Shown piece by piece: positions 35,449 to 43,562 of a stretch of 64,000 nt of DNA. The translations under genes were made by a program, and so were the position numbers. Position 1 is the stretch's first letter. Each line of letters starts with the position of its first letter. The notes beneath the pieces were generated by a model. The model was not told the DNA's origin. It did no database searches and saw nothing but the letters and a program-made list of their open reading frames with translations. The DNA is taken from NCBI GenBank assembly GCA_000018565.1, contig CP000875.1:3673199-3737198 (forward strand), written 5' to 3'. The stretch is from Herpetosiphon aurantiacus DSM 785. Lineage in GTDB: Bacteria; Chloroflexota; Chloroflexia; Chloroflexales; Herpetosiphonaceae.

Positions 35449-36342
35449 ATGGCACACGCTCAAACAATTTTGGTAACTGGGAGCAGCAGCGGTTTGGGTC
35501 GGGCAATCGTCGAAACTTTGGCCCAGCATGGCCACACCGTATTCGCCTCAATGCGCGGGATTGCTGGCAAAAATGCCCAGGCCGCCCAAGAATTACGCGA
35601 TTTTGCTAGCCAACATGGATTAAACATCGAGCCAATCGAGCTTGATGTAGTCAATCAAGCCTCAGTCGATCAGGCAATTGCCACAATTCAAGCCAAAGCA
35701 GGCCGCCTCGATTGTTTGATCAACAACGCGGGCGCTGGCTTGGCGGGCTTAACCGAGGCTTGTAGCATCGAGCAAGTTCAGCAATTATTTGATATCAATG
35801 TGTTTGGGGCATTGCGGGTTAGCAAAGCTGTTTTGCCATTAATGCGCCAACAGCAAGCAGGCCTGTTGATCACGATCTCCAGTACCAGTACCCAAATCGT
35901 TGTGCCATTTTTGGCCGCCTATGGAGCCAGCAAAGCTGCTGAAGAAATTATGGCCCAAAGCATGTTTTACGAATTGACCTCGCTGGGGATTGATAGCGTA
36001 ATTTTGCAACTAGGTGGCTATGCAACCAAGTTTGGCACGAATATTCAGGTTGCCGCCGACCAAAGCCTGAATGCCGCCTATGGCTTGGCTGGTCAATTTG
36101 CCCAAGGCATCAGCACAGGCATTGTGGCTGGGCTTGAGTATGCTGATAATCCAGTTGACGTTGGCAATAAAATCAACGAAATTTTGGCAATGCCCAGCGA
36201 GCAACGCCCACGCAAATATAGCATGGGCGGTGGTTCACAAGGCCTGAATGAACTCAACCAACAGCTTGAGCCATTGCAAGCAGGTTTGATCAGCTTGATG
36301 CAGATGGAACCATTGTTGTTGCGCAGCCAAACTGCCAGCTAG
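35449..36342 (+). CDS. Short-chain dehydrogenase/reductase
   Basis: The 297-residue protein is a classical SDR: TGSSSGLG at 10-17 for the cofactor, NNAGAGLAG near 92, and Ser/Tyr/Lys in ISSTSTQ and YGASK. The C-terminal third is longer than minimal SDRs. The substrate cannot be inferred, and no neighbour suggests a pathway. AAAGGA precedes the ATG. Confidence 0.9.
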   Translation: MAHAQTILVTGSSSGLGRAIVETLAQHGHTVFASMRGIAGKNAQAAQELRDFASQHGLNIEPIELDVVNQASVDQAIATIQAKAGRLDCLINNAGAGLAGLTEACSIEQVQQLFDINVFGALRVSKAVLPLMRQQQAGLLITISSTSTQIVVPFLAAYGASKAAEEIMAQSMFYELTSLGIDSVILQLGGYATKFGTNIQVAADQSLNAAYGLAGQFAQGISTGIVAGLEYADNPVDVGNKINEILAMPSEQRPRKYSMGGGSQGLNELNQQLEPLQAGLISLMQMEPLLLRSQTAS

Positions 36343-36375
36343 CCTACTCGTTGAGAGTCGAGAGAGGCAGCAGGA

Positions 36376-36960
36376 TTAATCCTCAAGCTCATTCAAATGC
36401 AATTCGATCCGGCGATCAGGCAAGAGCCACATAATTGCTACCGCCACATAGAAAAAGCCCGCCAAGGCTGGATGAATAAAAGCACAACCAATTGCCACAG
36501 TGTAGAGCAAGGGCGAGAGTTTACCTTTAAGATCACGTCCGATCAATTTTGCCAGCGAAGAATTTGGGCCTTGGCTGCGAATAATCGTGCCTTGCAAGAC
36601 CCAATAGGCAACCCCTGCTCCCAACATCACAATCCCATAGGCGGCGGTAGGAATCGTGGCAAAGTGATTTTCGCCCATCCAGCCAGTCGTAAATGGCACA
36701 AGTGAGAGCCAAAACAACAAGTGCAAATTAGCCCAAAGTATCGCCCCATTGGACTGGTTGGTCACATGCAACATATGATGATGATTGTTCCAATAGATCC
36801 CGATATACACAAAACTCAAAATATACGATAGCAACACTGGCACTAATGGCTGAATATCAGCCCAAGTATCCCCATGAGGAATTTTCAACTCCAACACCAT
36901 AATCGTCAAAATAATCGCGAGCACCCCATCACTAAACGCCTCTAACCGCTGTGTTTTCAT
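36376..36960 (-). CDS. TMEM175-family membrane protein (probable potassium channel)
   Basis: The 194 residues with about six membrane helices open with RLEAFSDGVLAIILTIMVLE, the family signature of TMEM175 (FSDGxxAI in helix 1). Bacterial members with a single six-helix repeat form tetrameric K+-permeable channels. Helix-1 Ile and Leu residues of the filter region are present. The ATG at 36958-36960 follows CAGGAG. The gene is convergent with the SDR gene and divergent from the secreted propeller gene. Confidence 0.88.
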   Translation of the reverse strand: MKTQRLEAFSDGVLAIILTIMVLELKIPHGDTWADIQPLVPVLLSYILSFVYIGIYWNNHHHMLHVTNQSNGAILWANLHLLFWLSLVPFTTGWMGENHFATIPTAAYGIVMLGAGVAYWVLQGTIIRSQGPNSSLAKLIGRDLKGKLSPLLYTVAIGCAFIHPALAGFFYVAVAIMWLLPDRRIELHLNELED

Positions 36961-36995
36961 CACCACTCCTGAATCTGGCTGGAATTACAGCTATT

Positions 36996-37010
36996 TGACA
37001 ATTTTTGTCA
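36996..37010. promoter_or_regulatory. Small inverted repeat in a divergent promoter region
   Basis: TGACAA and TTGTCA with three T between lie midway between the TMEM175-like gene and the secreted propeller gene. It could be an operator; the arms are short. Confidence 0.35.
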
Positions 37011-37079
37011 TATTGTGTCAATACCCAATCGACTAGGCTTACCACTATACAGGTTGATAGCGGTTACAGGAGGAATATC

Positions 37080-38105
37080 ATGCATTTGAAGAAATGGTCG
37101 TTGATTGGAGCTGCATTGGTTGGTTTATTGCTCGCTCAGCCAATTACCCCAAGCACAGCTAGCCCACAAGCTTTGGATATCGCTACTAGAGGATCGATTA
37201 GTTGTGCCAGCCCGACGACTGATCGAATCGATTGCTTTGTGGTGGGCGATGATAAACAAGTTTGGCAACATTCATGGCAAAGCGGTTTTGGTTGGGGCAC
37301 TTGGGTTGGTTTGGGCTTTCCCTATTTCACAATCGATCCAGGCGGGGGTGTTTCGGCGGTTGCGCGTGATGGCACGACCATTGATATTTTTGTGAGTGGC
37401 AAGGATGGTAATTTTTTCAATCTATACCAACGCACCTGGAATGGCACAACTTGGAGCGATTGGACGAGCTTAGGCGGGCCAGGCTCGTGGGATATTTACG
37501 AATTGAGCTGTACCTCAGCTTCGGCGACCAACATTAGCTGTTTTGTGCGAGCGAGCGACAACCACCTTTGGCAAAAAACCTGGAATGGCAGCAATTGGTC
37601 AACGTGGAGCGATCTTGGCACATTTGTTAATGGCGGCCCATTTAAAGGTCTCGCTTCAAGTAATTATAACGCTGATAGTATTCTGCTTTTTGCAATCGGC
37701 AGTGATGGTCATGCCTATCGTCGTTTTTACGAAAGCGGCACATGGAGTGGCTGGCTCGATGATGGCGGGCCAACTGGCAGTAGCTTCGATCAAGTAAATT
37801 GCCAGGATCAAGCAGGCAGCAAGATCACATGTGCCTTTACTGATACCATGGGGGACGTTTGGTATCGCACATGGGATGCAGGTTGGAGCGCATTCACGCA
37901 GCTAGCAACCCCGCCATCAAGTGCTAAGGGGGTTGCGGTAGCCCATTATTCTAGCTTGGGAAGGGTGATCGTTACCAATGGCTTTGATGGTAGGCTTTAT
38001 CGAACATTTCAGCCAGACCCAACCAGCGCTTGGGCTAGTTGGCTCGACGATGGTCGCCCGCAAGATCTTCAAATCTTTCTGCCAATGGCGATAAAGCCCA
38101 ACTAA
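37080..38105 (+). CDS. Secreted PLL-like/tectonin-type beta-propeller (possible lectin)
   Basis: About 341 residues with a signal peptide (residues 1-27). Six or so repeats of roughly 48 residues share DxxLWQKTWNGSNWSTWSDLG-like cores, spread as HSWQSGFGWGTWVGLG, RTWNGTTWSDWTSLG, KTWNGSNWSTWSDLG, YESGTWSGWLDDGG and RTWDAGWSAFTQL. This pattern is found in PLL-like fucose-binding and tectonin propellers, so surface carbohydrate binding is plausible but unproven. The end is LQIFLPMAIKPN, similar to the tail of the nucleotidase at 1.5 kb. AGGAGG lies before the ATG. Confidence 0.82.
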   Translation: MHLKKWSLIGAALVGLLLAQPITPSTASPQALDIATRGSISCASPTTDRIDCFVVGDDKQVWQHSWQSGFGWGTWVGLGFPYFTIDPGGGVSAVARDGTTIDIFVSGKDGNFFNLYQRTWNGTTWSDWTSLGGPGSWDIYELSCTSASATNISCFVRASDNHLWQKTWNGSNWSTWSDLGTFVNGGPFKGLASSNYNADSILLFAIGSDGHAYRRFYESGTWSGWLDDGGPTGSSFDQVNCQDQAGSKITCAFTDTMGDVWYRTWDAGWSAFTQLATPPSSAKGVAVAHYSSLGRVIVTNGFDGRLYRTFQPDPTSAWASWLDDGRPQDLQIFLPMAIKPN

Positions 38106-38614
38106 GCCTTGAGCAAAGCAAAATGGCGCATATCGGCAACTTGTTGCTTGTTGCGTTTGAATAATTCTTGATTGTAGCCCACAATCAAAGCCAAAGCGCT
38201 AGCTTCATATTCGCTGTAGTCTGCATCAAAATACATTGCAGCCGCCAGCATGAGGCTAGCGCGATCGGTATATTGATGGCCGATTAATTGGCGTTTCGCT
38301 GTAGCCAACGAAATTTCGGTGACTGGCAGGCCCGTCCCATAAATCAAGCCAATCAAAGCTCCCACAATCCGTTGACAGGCAATCAGATCGGCGGGCTGGG
38401 TTTTGGGCAATGGCGCATTAATCACACATTCAACCAATTTTGGATAATCGCGCAGCCATTGTTGGCATGATTGAACTGCGAGGATAATTCGTTGTTTAGG
38501 GGTACAACGGCGGGCATCGAGATCGAGATGGGCATGTTCTACAACGCGGGCGGTGGCACGTTCAAAAACAACCATCCCCAAATTTGCGGCTGAAATATCA
38601 AGTGCAAGAATCAT
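38102..38614 (-). CDS. RuvC/RNase H-fold protein of unknown function
   Basis: The 170 residues begin ILALDISAANLGMVVFE, the first strand and acidic residue of an RNase H-like fold. Later come VECVINAPLP (second strand), VTEISLATAKRQLIGHQYTD (a RuvC-like helix before the last site) and DYSEYEASALALIVGYN, where Asp-Glu residues stand in the place of the final RuvC acids. This resembles small RuvC-like nucleases, but not every acid is in standard position. Its stop overlaps the convergent propeller gene by four bases. Confidence 0.7.
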   Translation of the reverse strand: MILALDISAANLGMVVFERATARVVEHAHLDLDARRCTPKQRIILAVQSCQQWLRDYPKLVECVINAPLPKTQPADLIACQRIVGALIGLIYGTGLPVTEISLATAKRQLIGHQYTDRASLMLAAAMYFDADYSEYEASALALIVGYNQELFKRNKQQVADMRHFALLKA

Positions 38615-38934
38615 CGTTCTACTCCCTTATGTCGTGTAATAGGTCAGGAGGTCGCATGAATGGCAATAAACATATGGCAATGGGCATGGCTCTAGACTCA
38701 GAATCTCAGTACTAACCATTCGCTCAAGGGTTAATCCTTGGATGCTAACCCATAGGGGTGATATTTAATCCGGAATTGCCCCAAGTACTAGCCCTAGTTA
38801 GGTTGCTGATACGACCTATTGTCTTAGCTCAGCCTTACCAAAAGGATTACCACCAAACCTGTAATTAACCATGCAAGGCCTCAACGTTGGGGTTAGCGTG
38901 ATTGTGGGAGCAACGAAATCGTAAACGCCTAAAA

Positions 38935-38968
38935 CCACAAACGGCTCGCAAAATGGAGCCGCTTGTGG
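38935..38968. promoter_or_regulatory. Strong hairpin in the long intergenic region
   Basis: CCACAA-a-CGGCTC (38935-38947) pairs with GAGCCG-c-TTGTGG (38956-38968) with one mismatch and an 8-base loop. The T-rich side is on the left, so it could terminate leftward transcripts. Confidence 0.6.
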
Positions 38969-39063
38969 GAGAGAAGAGAGAGGAGAAGGTTTGACATGAA
39001 TATAGCAAAACTAGCTTAATTTGTCAAGTAGCAAATCGCCTTGCACACTAGCCCAACGTTGTA

Positions 39064-39072
39064 TGGTATCAT
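39064..39072 (+). promoter_or_regulatory. Probable extended -10 promoter of the RsbR-like gene
   Basis: TGGTATCAT (TG plus TATCAT at 39067-39072) lies about 70 bases before the STAS gene. TTGCAC at 39041 is slightly too far for a standard -35. Confidence 0.45.
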
Positions 39073-39143
39073 CGAATGCCACATCCTACTAAAACACTAC
39101 GCTCATTGCCACCAGCGATCATGTGGGTTAGGAGCACGCAACT

Positions 39144-39959
39144 ATGTCCTTCGGAAGCGTTTTTATTGCCATGGAAGAATCCATGAGCGATCAATTGATT
39201 GATCAAGCTTTGGTGGAGATTCCAGGTTACCGCAAATTGCCCCTCACCAAGCAACAATTGGCTCAACGGGTGCTGATTACCGTTCATGCCTTCGGAATGG
39301 ATTTGGATGAGGAAGAACCCCATTTTTACCGTACCCACCTCGAAGAAGGGGCTTACCAACGCGCCATGCAAGGCCTGCCTATCGACGATTTTGAGCAATT
39401 GGTGTTGCTCTGGCACCGCCGGGGCATCGAAATGCTTATGGCCAAATTCGAGCACCCAGCTGAGCATGTCGCCCTTTTACGCCAAACGTTAAAAGTTATT
39501 CAATCGGGGCTAGCTGGGTTATATCGTGGCTATGATCGGGCACGGATCGGCCAACTCGACCGCCAACAGGCAATTTTGAGCGAATTGGCGCTCCCGATTA
39601 TTCCAGTCTACAAGCATATTTTGGCAGTTCCGCTGATTGGGGTCATCGATAGCAGCCGTGCGCAGCAAATGATCGAGCGTTTGCTCGATGAAATTACCAC
39701 TCTCAAAGCTCAAATGGTCATCCTCGATCTCACAGGTGTACCATTAATTGATACTGGCGTGGCCCACCATTTGCTTAAAACCGTGCATTCGGCCCGTTTA
39801 CTCGGTGCACGGGTGATTATCGTGGGGATTCGTGGCGAAATTGCCCAAACCATGGTCCATTTAGGCATTGATCTGAGCGAAATTACGACCCGCGCCAATC
39901 TCCAAGCAGGCGTAGAATATGCCCTCGCTTGTACTGGCTTTGCAATTCGCCCATTGTAG
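39144..39959 (+). CDS. RsbR-like stressosome protein: helical sensor domain plus STAS
   Basis: The 271 residues split into a helical N-terminal domain (about 15-135) and a STAS domain from about 148. The junction LPIIPVYKHILAVPLIGVID is typical of RsbR paralogues. STAS has DLTGVPLIDTGVAHH; Thr204 sits where RsbR is phosphorylated, followed by GARVIIVGIRGEIAQT. RsbR proteins form stressosomes with RsbS and RsbT, but neither is adjacent here. Start at 39144 follows TAGGAG; an ATG 13 codons on is possible. It is followed 21 bases later by the DUF1003 gene. Confidence 0.9.
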   Translation: MSFGSVFIAMEESMSDQLIDQALVEIPGYRKLPLTKQQLAQRVLITVHAFGMDLDEEEPHFYRTHLEEGAYQRAMQGLPIDDFEQLVLLWHRRGIEMLMAKFEHPAEHVALLRQTLKVIQSGLAGLYRGYDRARIGQLDRQQAILSELALPIIPVYKHILAVPLIGVIDSSRAQQMIERLLDEITTLKAQMVILDLTGVPLIDTGVAHHLLKTVHSARLLGARVIIVGIRGEIAQTMVHLGIDLSEITTRANLQAGVEYALACTGFAIRPL

Positions 39960-39980
39960 CGTGGGCAGGGAATTTGGATT

Positions 39981-40517
39981 ATGGCTAACCAAACGCCGCA
40001 ACACGATCATTCACATCAATTAAGTGCTTTAGCCGCCCGCGAACGCGAGTTGATCAAACATTTAATCGAACACCCCACGATTAGCAAAAATACCAATCAT
40101 CAATTTGAGGCCGACCAAACCTTTGGTGAGCGTTTGGCCGATCGAGTAGCGGCGTTTGGTGGTTCATGGCCCTTCTTGATCGGCTTTTCCAGTGCTTTGC
40201 TCGGTTGGATGCTGCTGAACGGGCTATTCTTGACCAAACCGTTCGATCCCTATCCCTTTATTTTGTTAAATTTGGTGCTATCGAGCGTTGCAGCCTTGCA
40301 AGCGCCAATTATTATGATGTCGCAAAGCCGTCAGGCCGCCAAAGATCGGCTTGATGCCAGCAACGATTATGAAATTAATCTCAAGGCCGAGCTGGAAATT
40401 CAGCGCCTGCATAACAAAATTGATGATCTACGCGAAGCTCAATGGCACGAGCTGGTGCAGCTCCAACAAGAGCAAATTCGCTTGCTCAACCAAATTTTAA
40501 GCCAACGCCCTGAATAA
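39981..40517 (+). CDS. DUF1003 membrane protein
   Basis: The 178 residues have a polar N-terminus, then FGERLADRVAAFGGSWPFLIG, two membrane helices (about 62-80 and 92-110) with the connecting NGLFLTKPFDPYPFILLNLVLS, and the MMSQSRQAAKDRLDASNDYEIN segment that defines DUF1003. A coiled coil ends the protein. Function unknown. Its close position behind the RsbR-like gene suggests co-transcription. Confidence 0.9.
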   Translation: MANQTPQHDHSHQLSALAARERELIKHLIEHPTISKNTNHQFEADQTFGERLADRVAAFGGSWPFLIGFSSALLGWMLLNGLFLTKPFDPYPFILLNLVLSSVAALQAPIIMMSQSRQAAKDRLDASNDYEINLKAELEIQRLHNKIDDLREAQWHELVQLQQEQIRLLNQILSQRPE

Positions 40518-40605
40518 GCACCCAACTCGTTAACTTTCCGGTTATGTTGCCTTGCCATACTGCTACTATCAATCCTAAAAGGCTTTCAATCCTAGGAGCA
40601 AGCAG

Positions 40606-40791
40606 ATGGATGCAGCACTCAGAAAATCACAACGCCACGGCAACCTGTTGTTGGTTGGTTTGTGTCTGCTTTTATTATTGATTGGCATGCATTTGGGCTA
40701 TCAATTGGCCCATTCCACCCAGCAACAGTTTCGTGCAGCTAACCCAGCAATTAAATGTAATTACCTTTGTAAAATGAGCATCAGCGAGTAA
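40606..40791 (+). CDS. Small single-pass membrane protein, not recognised
   Basis: The 61 residues have a basic start, one strong membrane helix (about 13-32) and a short outer tail with two cysteines (IKCNYLCKM). CTAGGAG lies 7 bases before the ATG, which supports a real gene. There is no family I recognise and no Trp. It stands upstream of the AT-rich control region of the polyprenyl-synthetase-like gene. A role as a peptide precursor is only a speculation based on position. Confidence 0.6.
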   Translation: MDAALRKSQRHGNLLLVGLCLLLLLIGMHLGYQLAHSTQQQFRAANPAIKCNYLCKMSISE

Positions 40792-41205
40792 AAAATACTT
40801 TTGTGTGTCGGTTTAAAAGTAATCAATATCTCAATTTCAAGTTCAAATTAACTGTATTCATATGTGTTTAAACTGAAAATTGTTCATTTTAAGCTTCTCA
40901 TTCAAATTTCTTGCAGATGTATTCAGTACTTCTAGCCTAATACCACATTAACCATTCGGTACGTCCTAAAAAATGACTAGGCCAAAGGAGCGGCTATTTT
41001 AGTTTGTGCTGCTACAAAAGTACTTGACTAGAAGTACTAACGCTTATTTCACAGAAGTACGGTAAATAGTTAACGTTTTGGTTGATTGTGTTAATTGCTT
41101 TTTTAATAAAAAATAAAGATATAAATTATTGATTTGGTTCAGTGAGCATCAGCATTACAATCAAGCACCACACTCGCGAGCCTTCAGCCATTGCGAGAGG
41201 TTTGT
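40792..41205. other. AT-rich control region with repeated half-sites
   Basis: About 410 bases distinctly richer in A/T than the rest of the window. No ATG-started frame of more than nine codons is present on the rightward strand. It contains the AGTACTT cluster described separately and should hold the promoter of the gene at 41206. Confidence 0.6.
40925..41060. promoter_or_regulatory. Cluster of AGTACTT(CTAG) half-sites, probable operator
   Basis: AGTACTTCTAG at 40925-40935 reappears in reverse at 41028-41038. The second copy pairs with AGTACTT at 41019-41025 as an inverted repeat with a 6-base spacer, and AGAAGTAC at 41053-41060 adds a fourth half-site. Confidence 0.5.
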
Positions 41206-42228
41206 ATGTCAGGTAGCACAATTCAGTTTCCACAAAAATTTCAAGGTATTTTCAAGCGTTCTCAAGCCAGCTTCGCCCCCCATCTCCAAGTCGCCCGCCA
41301 GTTACTCAATAGTCTCAATATTCCAGCGCCATTGCAACATGTCTGGGATTATGTAGTCGTGGACAATCCACAGCCATCGTTCATTCTACTGCCCTTGCTT
41401 TTTTTAAGTTTGGCTGAGCAATTGGGCGGCATTACACCAGCCCATCAACGGGCGTTGCCAGTAATTATGTTAACCATGGAAGCGGTTGCAGTGATGGACG
41501 ATACGGTCGATATTTCCAGCCGACGTTCGGAGCGAGCAACCGTGCCTGCCCGCTTCGGCGTAACCCAAGCCACGCCGATTGCCACCAGCCTCACCGCAAC
41601 CATCGCCGAATTGGCGGTCGAAATTGACCCACGTTTGGTTCAGCCAACCATGAATTTTTTGCGCGAATTAGGCGCTTTGCAAATTTGGGAAGTCGAACAT
41701 AGCTACCCTGAGCAGGCTGAATGGGACGAATGGATGCAGCAACGCTATCGCCAAGGCCAAATTGCCACCGAATTTGCCCTCAATTTAGCCCTGATGTACC
41801 ACCGCCAAGCGCCATTTCCGGCCACGCCTGCCTATTTCTTTGCCCAAATAATGCAAGATGTTGATGATGTCGTGGGCCTTTTAGAGCAACGAGTGCAATT
41901 CGGCGAGGGCTGTGATCTTCAGCGCGGTCGGGTTATTGCCCCACTGGCTGATGCGTGTGATAATAATATTCAGCTAGCTAGCTTAATCAGCCAGCTTTGG
42001 CGTAAAAAACAAGCCTTGTTGGCCGAATCCAATCAAACAACCTTCCAACAACTCAACCAACATGTGCTGGAAGCCGGATTAGCCACAACCCTTGATCGCT
42101 TGACCCAGATTGCCATAGCCTGCGAAGAACAAACACCGCCAGCGCTCCAAGCCTGGATGTATGATGTGATTTGCACTTTTATGGCTCGCCTCAGCGGCGT
42201 TGGCCTAGCGCAAACCCAAACAGCCTAG
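41206..42228 (+). CDS. Polyprenyl synthetase-like (class I isoprenoid synthase fold) enzyme
   Basis: About 340 residues. The first Asp-rich motif is intact (MDDTVD, Asp98-Asp99-x-x-Asp102), followed by SSRRSERATVPARFG, which corresponds to the RRG-x-P-T-x-x-x-x-x-G stretch of trans-prenyltransferases. The second Asp-rich motif is divergent (QDVDDVVG, 217-224). It may make or transfer an isoprenyl diphosphate. It directly precedes a membrane histidine kinase, as comQ does in comQXPA loci, although homology to ComQ cannot be shown by eye. The ATG at 41206 follows GAGAGGTTTGT. Confidence 0.8.
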   Translation: MSGSTIQFPQKFQGIFKRSQASFAPHLQVARQLLNSLNIPAPLQHVWDYVVVDNPQPSFILLPLLFLSLAEQLGGITPAHQRALPVIMLTMEAVAVMDDTVDISSRRSERATVPARFGVTQATPIATSLTATIAELAVEIDPRLVQPTMNFLRELGALQIWEVEHSYPEQAEWDEWMQQRYRQGQIATEFALNLALMYHRQAPFPATPAYFFAQIMQDVDDVVGLLEQRVQFGEGCDLQRGRVIAPLADACDNNIQLASLISQLWRKKQALLAESNQTTFQQLNQHVLEAGLATTLDRLTQIAIACEEQTPPALQAWMYDVICTFMARLSGVGLAQTQTA

Positions 42229-42290
42229 TGCTATGGCACGCCCACTGATGGCTTACAATCATGATAGTCGCGGCTATCAGTGGAGCAATC

Positions 42291-43562
42291 ATGAAGGATG
42301 GATGGGGCAATTTAGCGCAATCATGGTTCAACGCCTATCAACGCATCGGCCAACAACTTGATCCATTGCCGTGGATTACATGGCTGATTGCCTGCTTTAG
42401 TGTGGGAGTCGGCGCTCTCGGCTTAACTGGCATCGATCAAACCGCGCCTAAACTCTTAATTTGGATCGATTTTGGCCTAGCGTTGTATCTGTTTTGGCTG
42501 GGATGGGTGGTCTATCGCCGCCCAAACTTGAGCTGGCCGCGCTGGCTGATTGTGCTCAGTATGACTTCAACCTGTTTGATCGCCCTCAGTATTGTCGAGC
42601 TTGAAAGCGCCGCAGTCGTCTTGGTGACCGTGCCAATTTTGTTGGCAATTATCACGACCGGACGTTTATGGCCAATTATTAGTTATCCGGCGTTTATGCT
42701 AATTGCGACACTGGTTCACCCTGCTGGCTGGAGTTTGTTTAACCCAGCGGTGATTGTGTTTAATTTGTTGTTGTTTTTGACGATGTGGCAATTGCGCAGC
42801 TCGGCCAGCCGCGCCACCCAAATTCAGGTGTTGGCCAAAGCCCAGCTTGAGCAAGAACAACAAGCGCGTCAATTTATTCGCTTTTTTCAGCACGAATTAC
42901 GCGGCTATAGCAGTGGCTTAGAAGGTTTAGTACCAATTTTTGAGCGTTTTTTGGCCAACGCGCCGCAACAAAATGCTGGTATTAGCAGTGACGAAGCCTT
43001 GAGTGCCCTCGCCACCACAACCCAACATCTCAAGCAATTAACCACACAACTATTAATTTTAACTCGCGATGGGGTTTTACAACCCCAACAATTACAAACT
43101 CTCAATTTAGCCGAATTATTACAACAAATTGTCAATGAGGTGCGCACTTCACATCAGCTTGATGCTGAGCACCTGCGTTTGAGTTTATGCAAACAGCAAC
43201 CAGTCTTGATTAAAGGCAATGATTTGTTTATTACTCTAGCCTTACGAACAATTATTCAAAATTCAATCGAGGCCAACCCAAGCTCAATCGCTGGACAACA
43301 GATTAGCCTTGAGTGCTGTACCAACAACGAAATGGCCGTAATTAGCATTAGCGATCAAGGCGCTGGTTATCCCAACGAATTGCTGCAACGGCTCGCTACC
43401 AATCAGATTCCGGCAGTGCTAGGCTGGAGCGGCAAACTTGGTGGCAATGGCCTAGGCTTGGCATTAATTATGCAGGTTGCTCGTTTGCATCAAGGCTCGG
43501 TTCGTTTTGAAAATCAAGCTCAAGGCGGCGCACGCACCAGTTTGGCCTTGCCGCGCATTTAG
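42291..43562 (+). CDS. Membrane sensor histidine kinase
   Basis: About 423 residues. Roughly six membrane helices fill residues 15-175 with only short loops, so the sensor is the membrane part itself. Then come a coiled linker, the phospho-acceptor region FFQHELRGYSSG (His near 203), the N box IIQNSIEANP, ISDQGAGYP and the G2 box GGNGLGLALIMQVARLHQG. GTGGAGC precedes the ATG; the gap to the preceding stop is 62 bases and contains TTACAAT. It overlaps by its stop with the receiver gene on the other strand, its likely partner. Confidence 0.92.
   Translation: MKDGWGNLAQSWFNAYQRIGQQLDPLPWITWLIACFSVGVGALGLTGIDQTAPKLLIWIDFGLALYLFWLGWVVYRRPNLSWPRWLIVLSMTSTCLIALSIVELESAAVVLVTVPILLAIITTGRLWPIISYPAFMLIATLVHPAGWSLFNPAVIVFNLLLFLTMWQLRSSASRATQIQVLAKAQLEQEQQARQFIRFFQHELRGYSSGLEGLVPIFERFLANAPQQNAGISSDEALSALATTTQHLKQLTTQLLILTRDGVLQPQQLQTLNLAELLQQIVNEVRTSHQLDAEHLRLSLCKQQPVLIKGNDLFITLALRTIIQNSIEANPSSIAGQQISLECCTNNEMAVISISDQGAGYPNELLQRLATNQIPAVLGWSGKLGGNGLGLALIMQVARLHQGSVRFENQAQGGARTSLALPRI

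Larger units (their letters stand above)
38615..39143. other. Long intergenic region with several hairpins, no clear gene
   Basis: Some 530 bases. GGGTTA at 38728-38733 can pair with TAACCC at 38746-38751, which overlaps CTAAC at 38745-38749, able to pair with GTTAG at 38797-38801. TAGGTTG/CGACCTA (38799-38818) and a 13-pair hairpin (38935-38968) follow. TTGACA occurs at 38991 and an extended -10 (TGGTATCAT) at 39064-39072. It may hold a small RNA or a structured leader. Confidence 0.45.

Noticed and set aside
38656-38715. 19-codon frame after CAGGAGG in the long intergenic gap
   Set aside because: Good ribosome site, but very short and Met-rich with no sign of a conserved product; could be chance within a structured region.
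40862-41003. Short ATG frames as a ComX-like peptide in the AT-rich region
   Set aside because: All stop within 4 to 9 codons and none has a Trp near the C-terminus.
43559-43562. Overlap of kinase and receiver genes as an annotation error
   Set aside because: Both stop codons are clear and both proteins end after complete domains; a tail-to-tail overlap is genuine.
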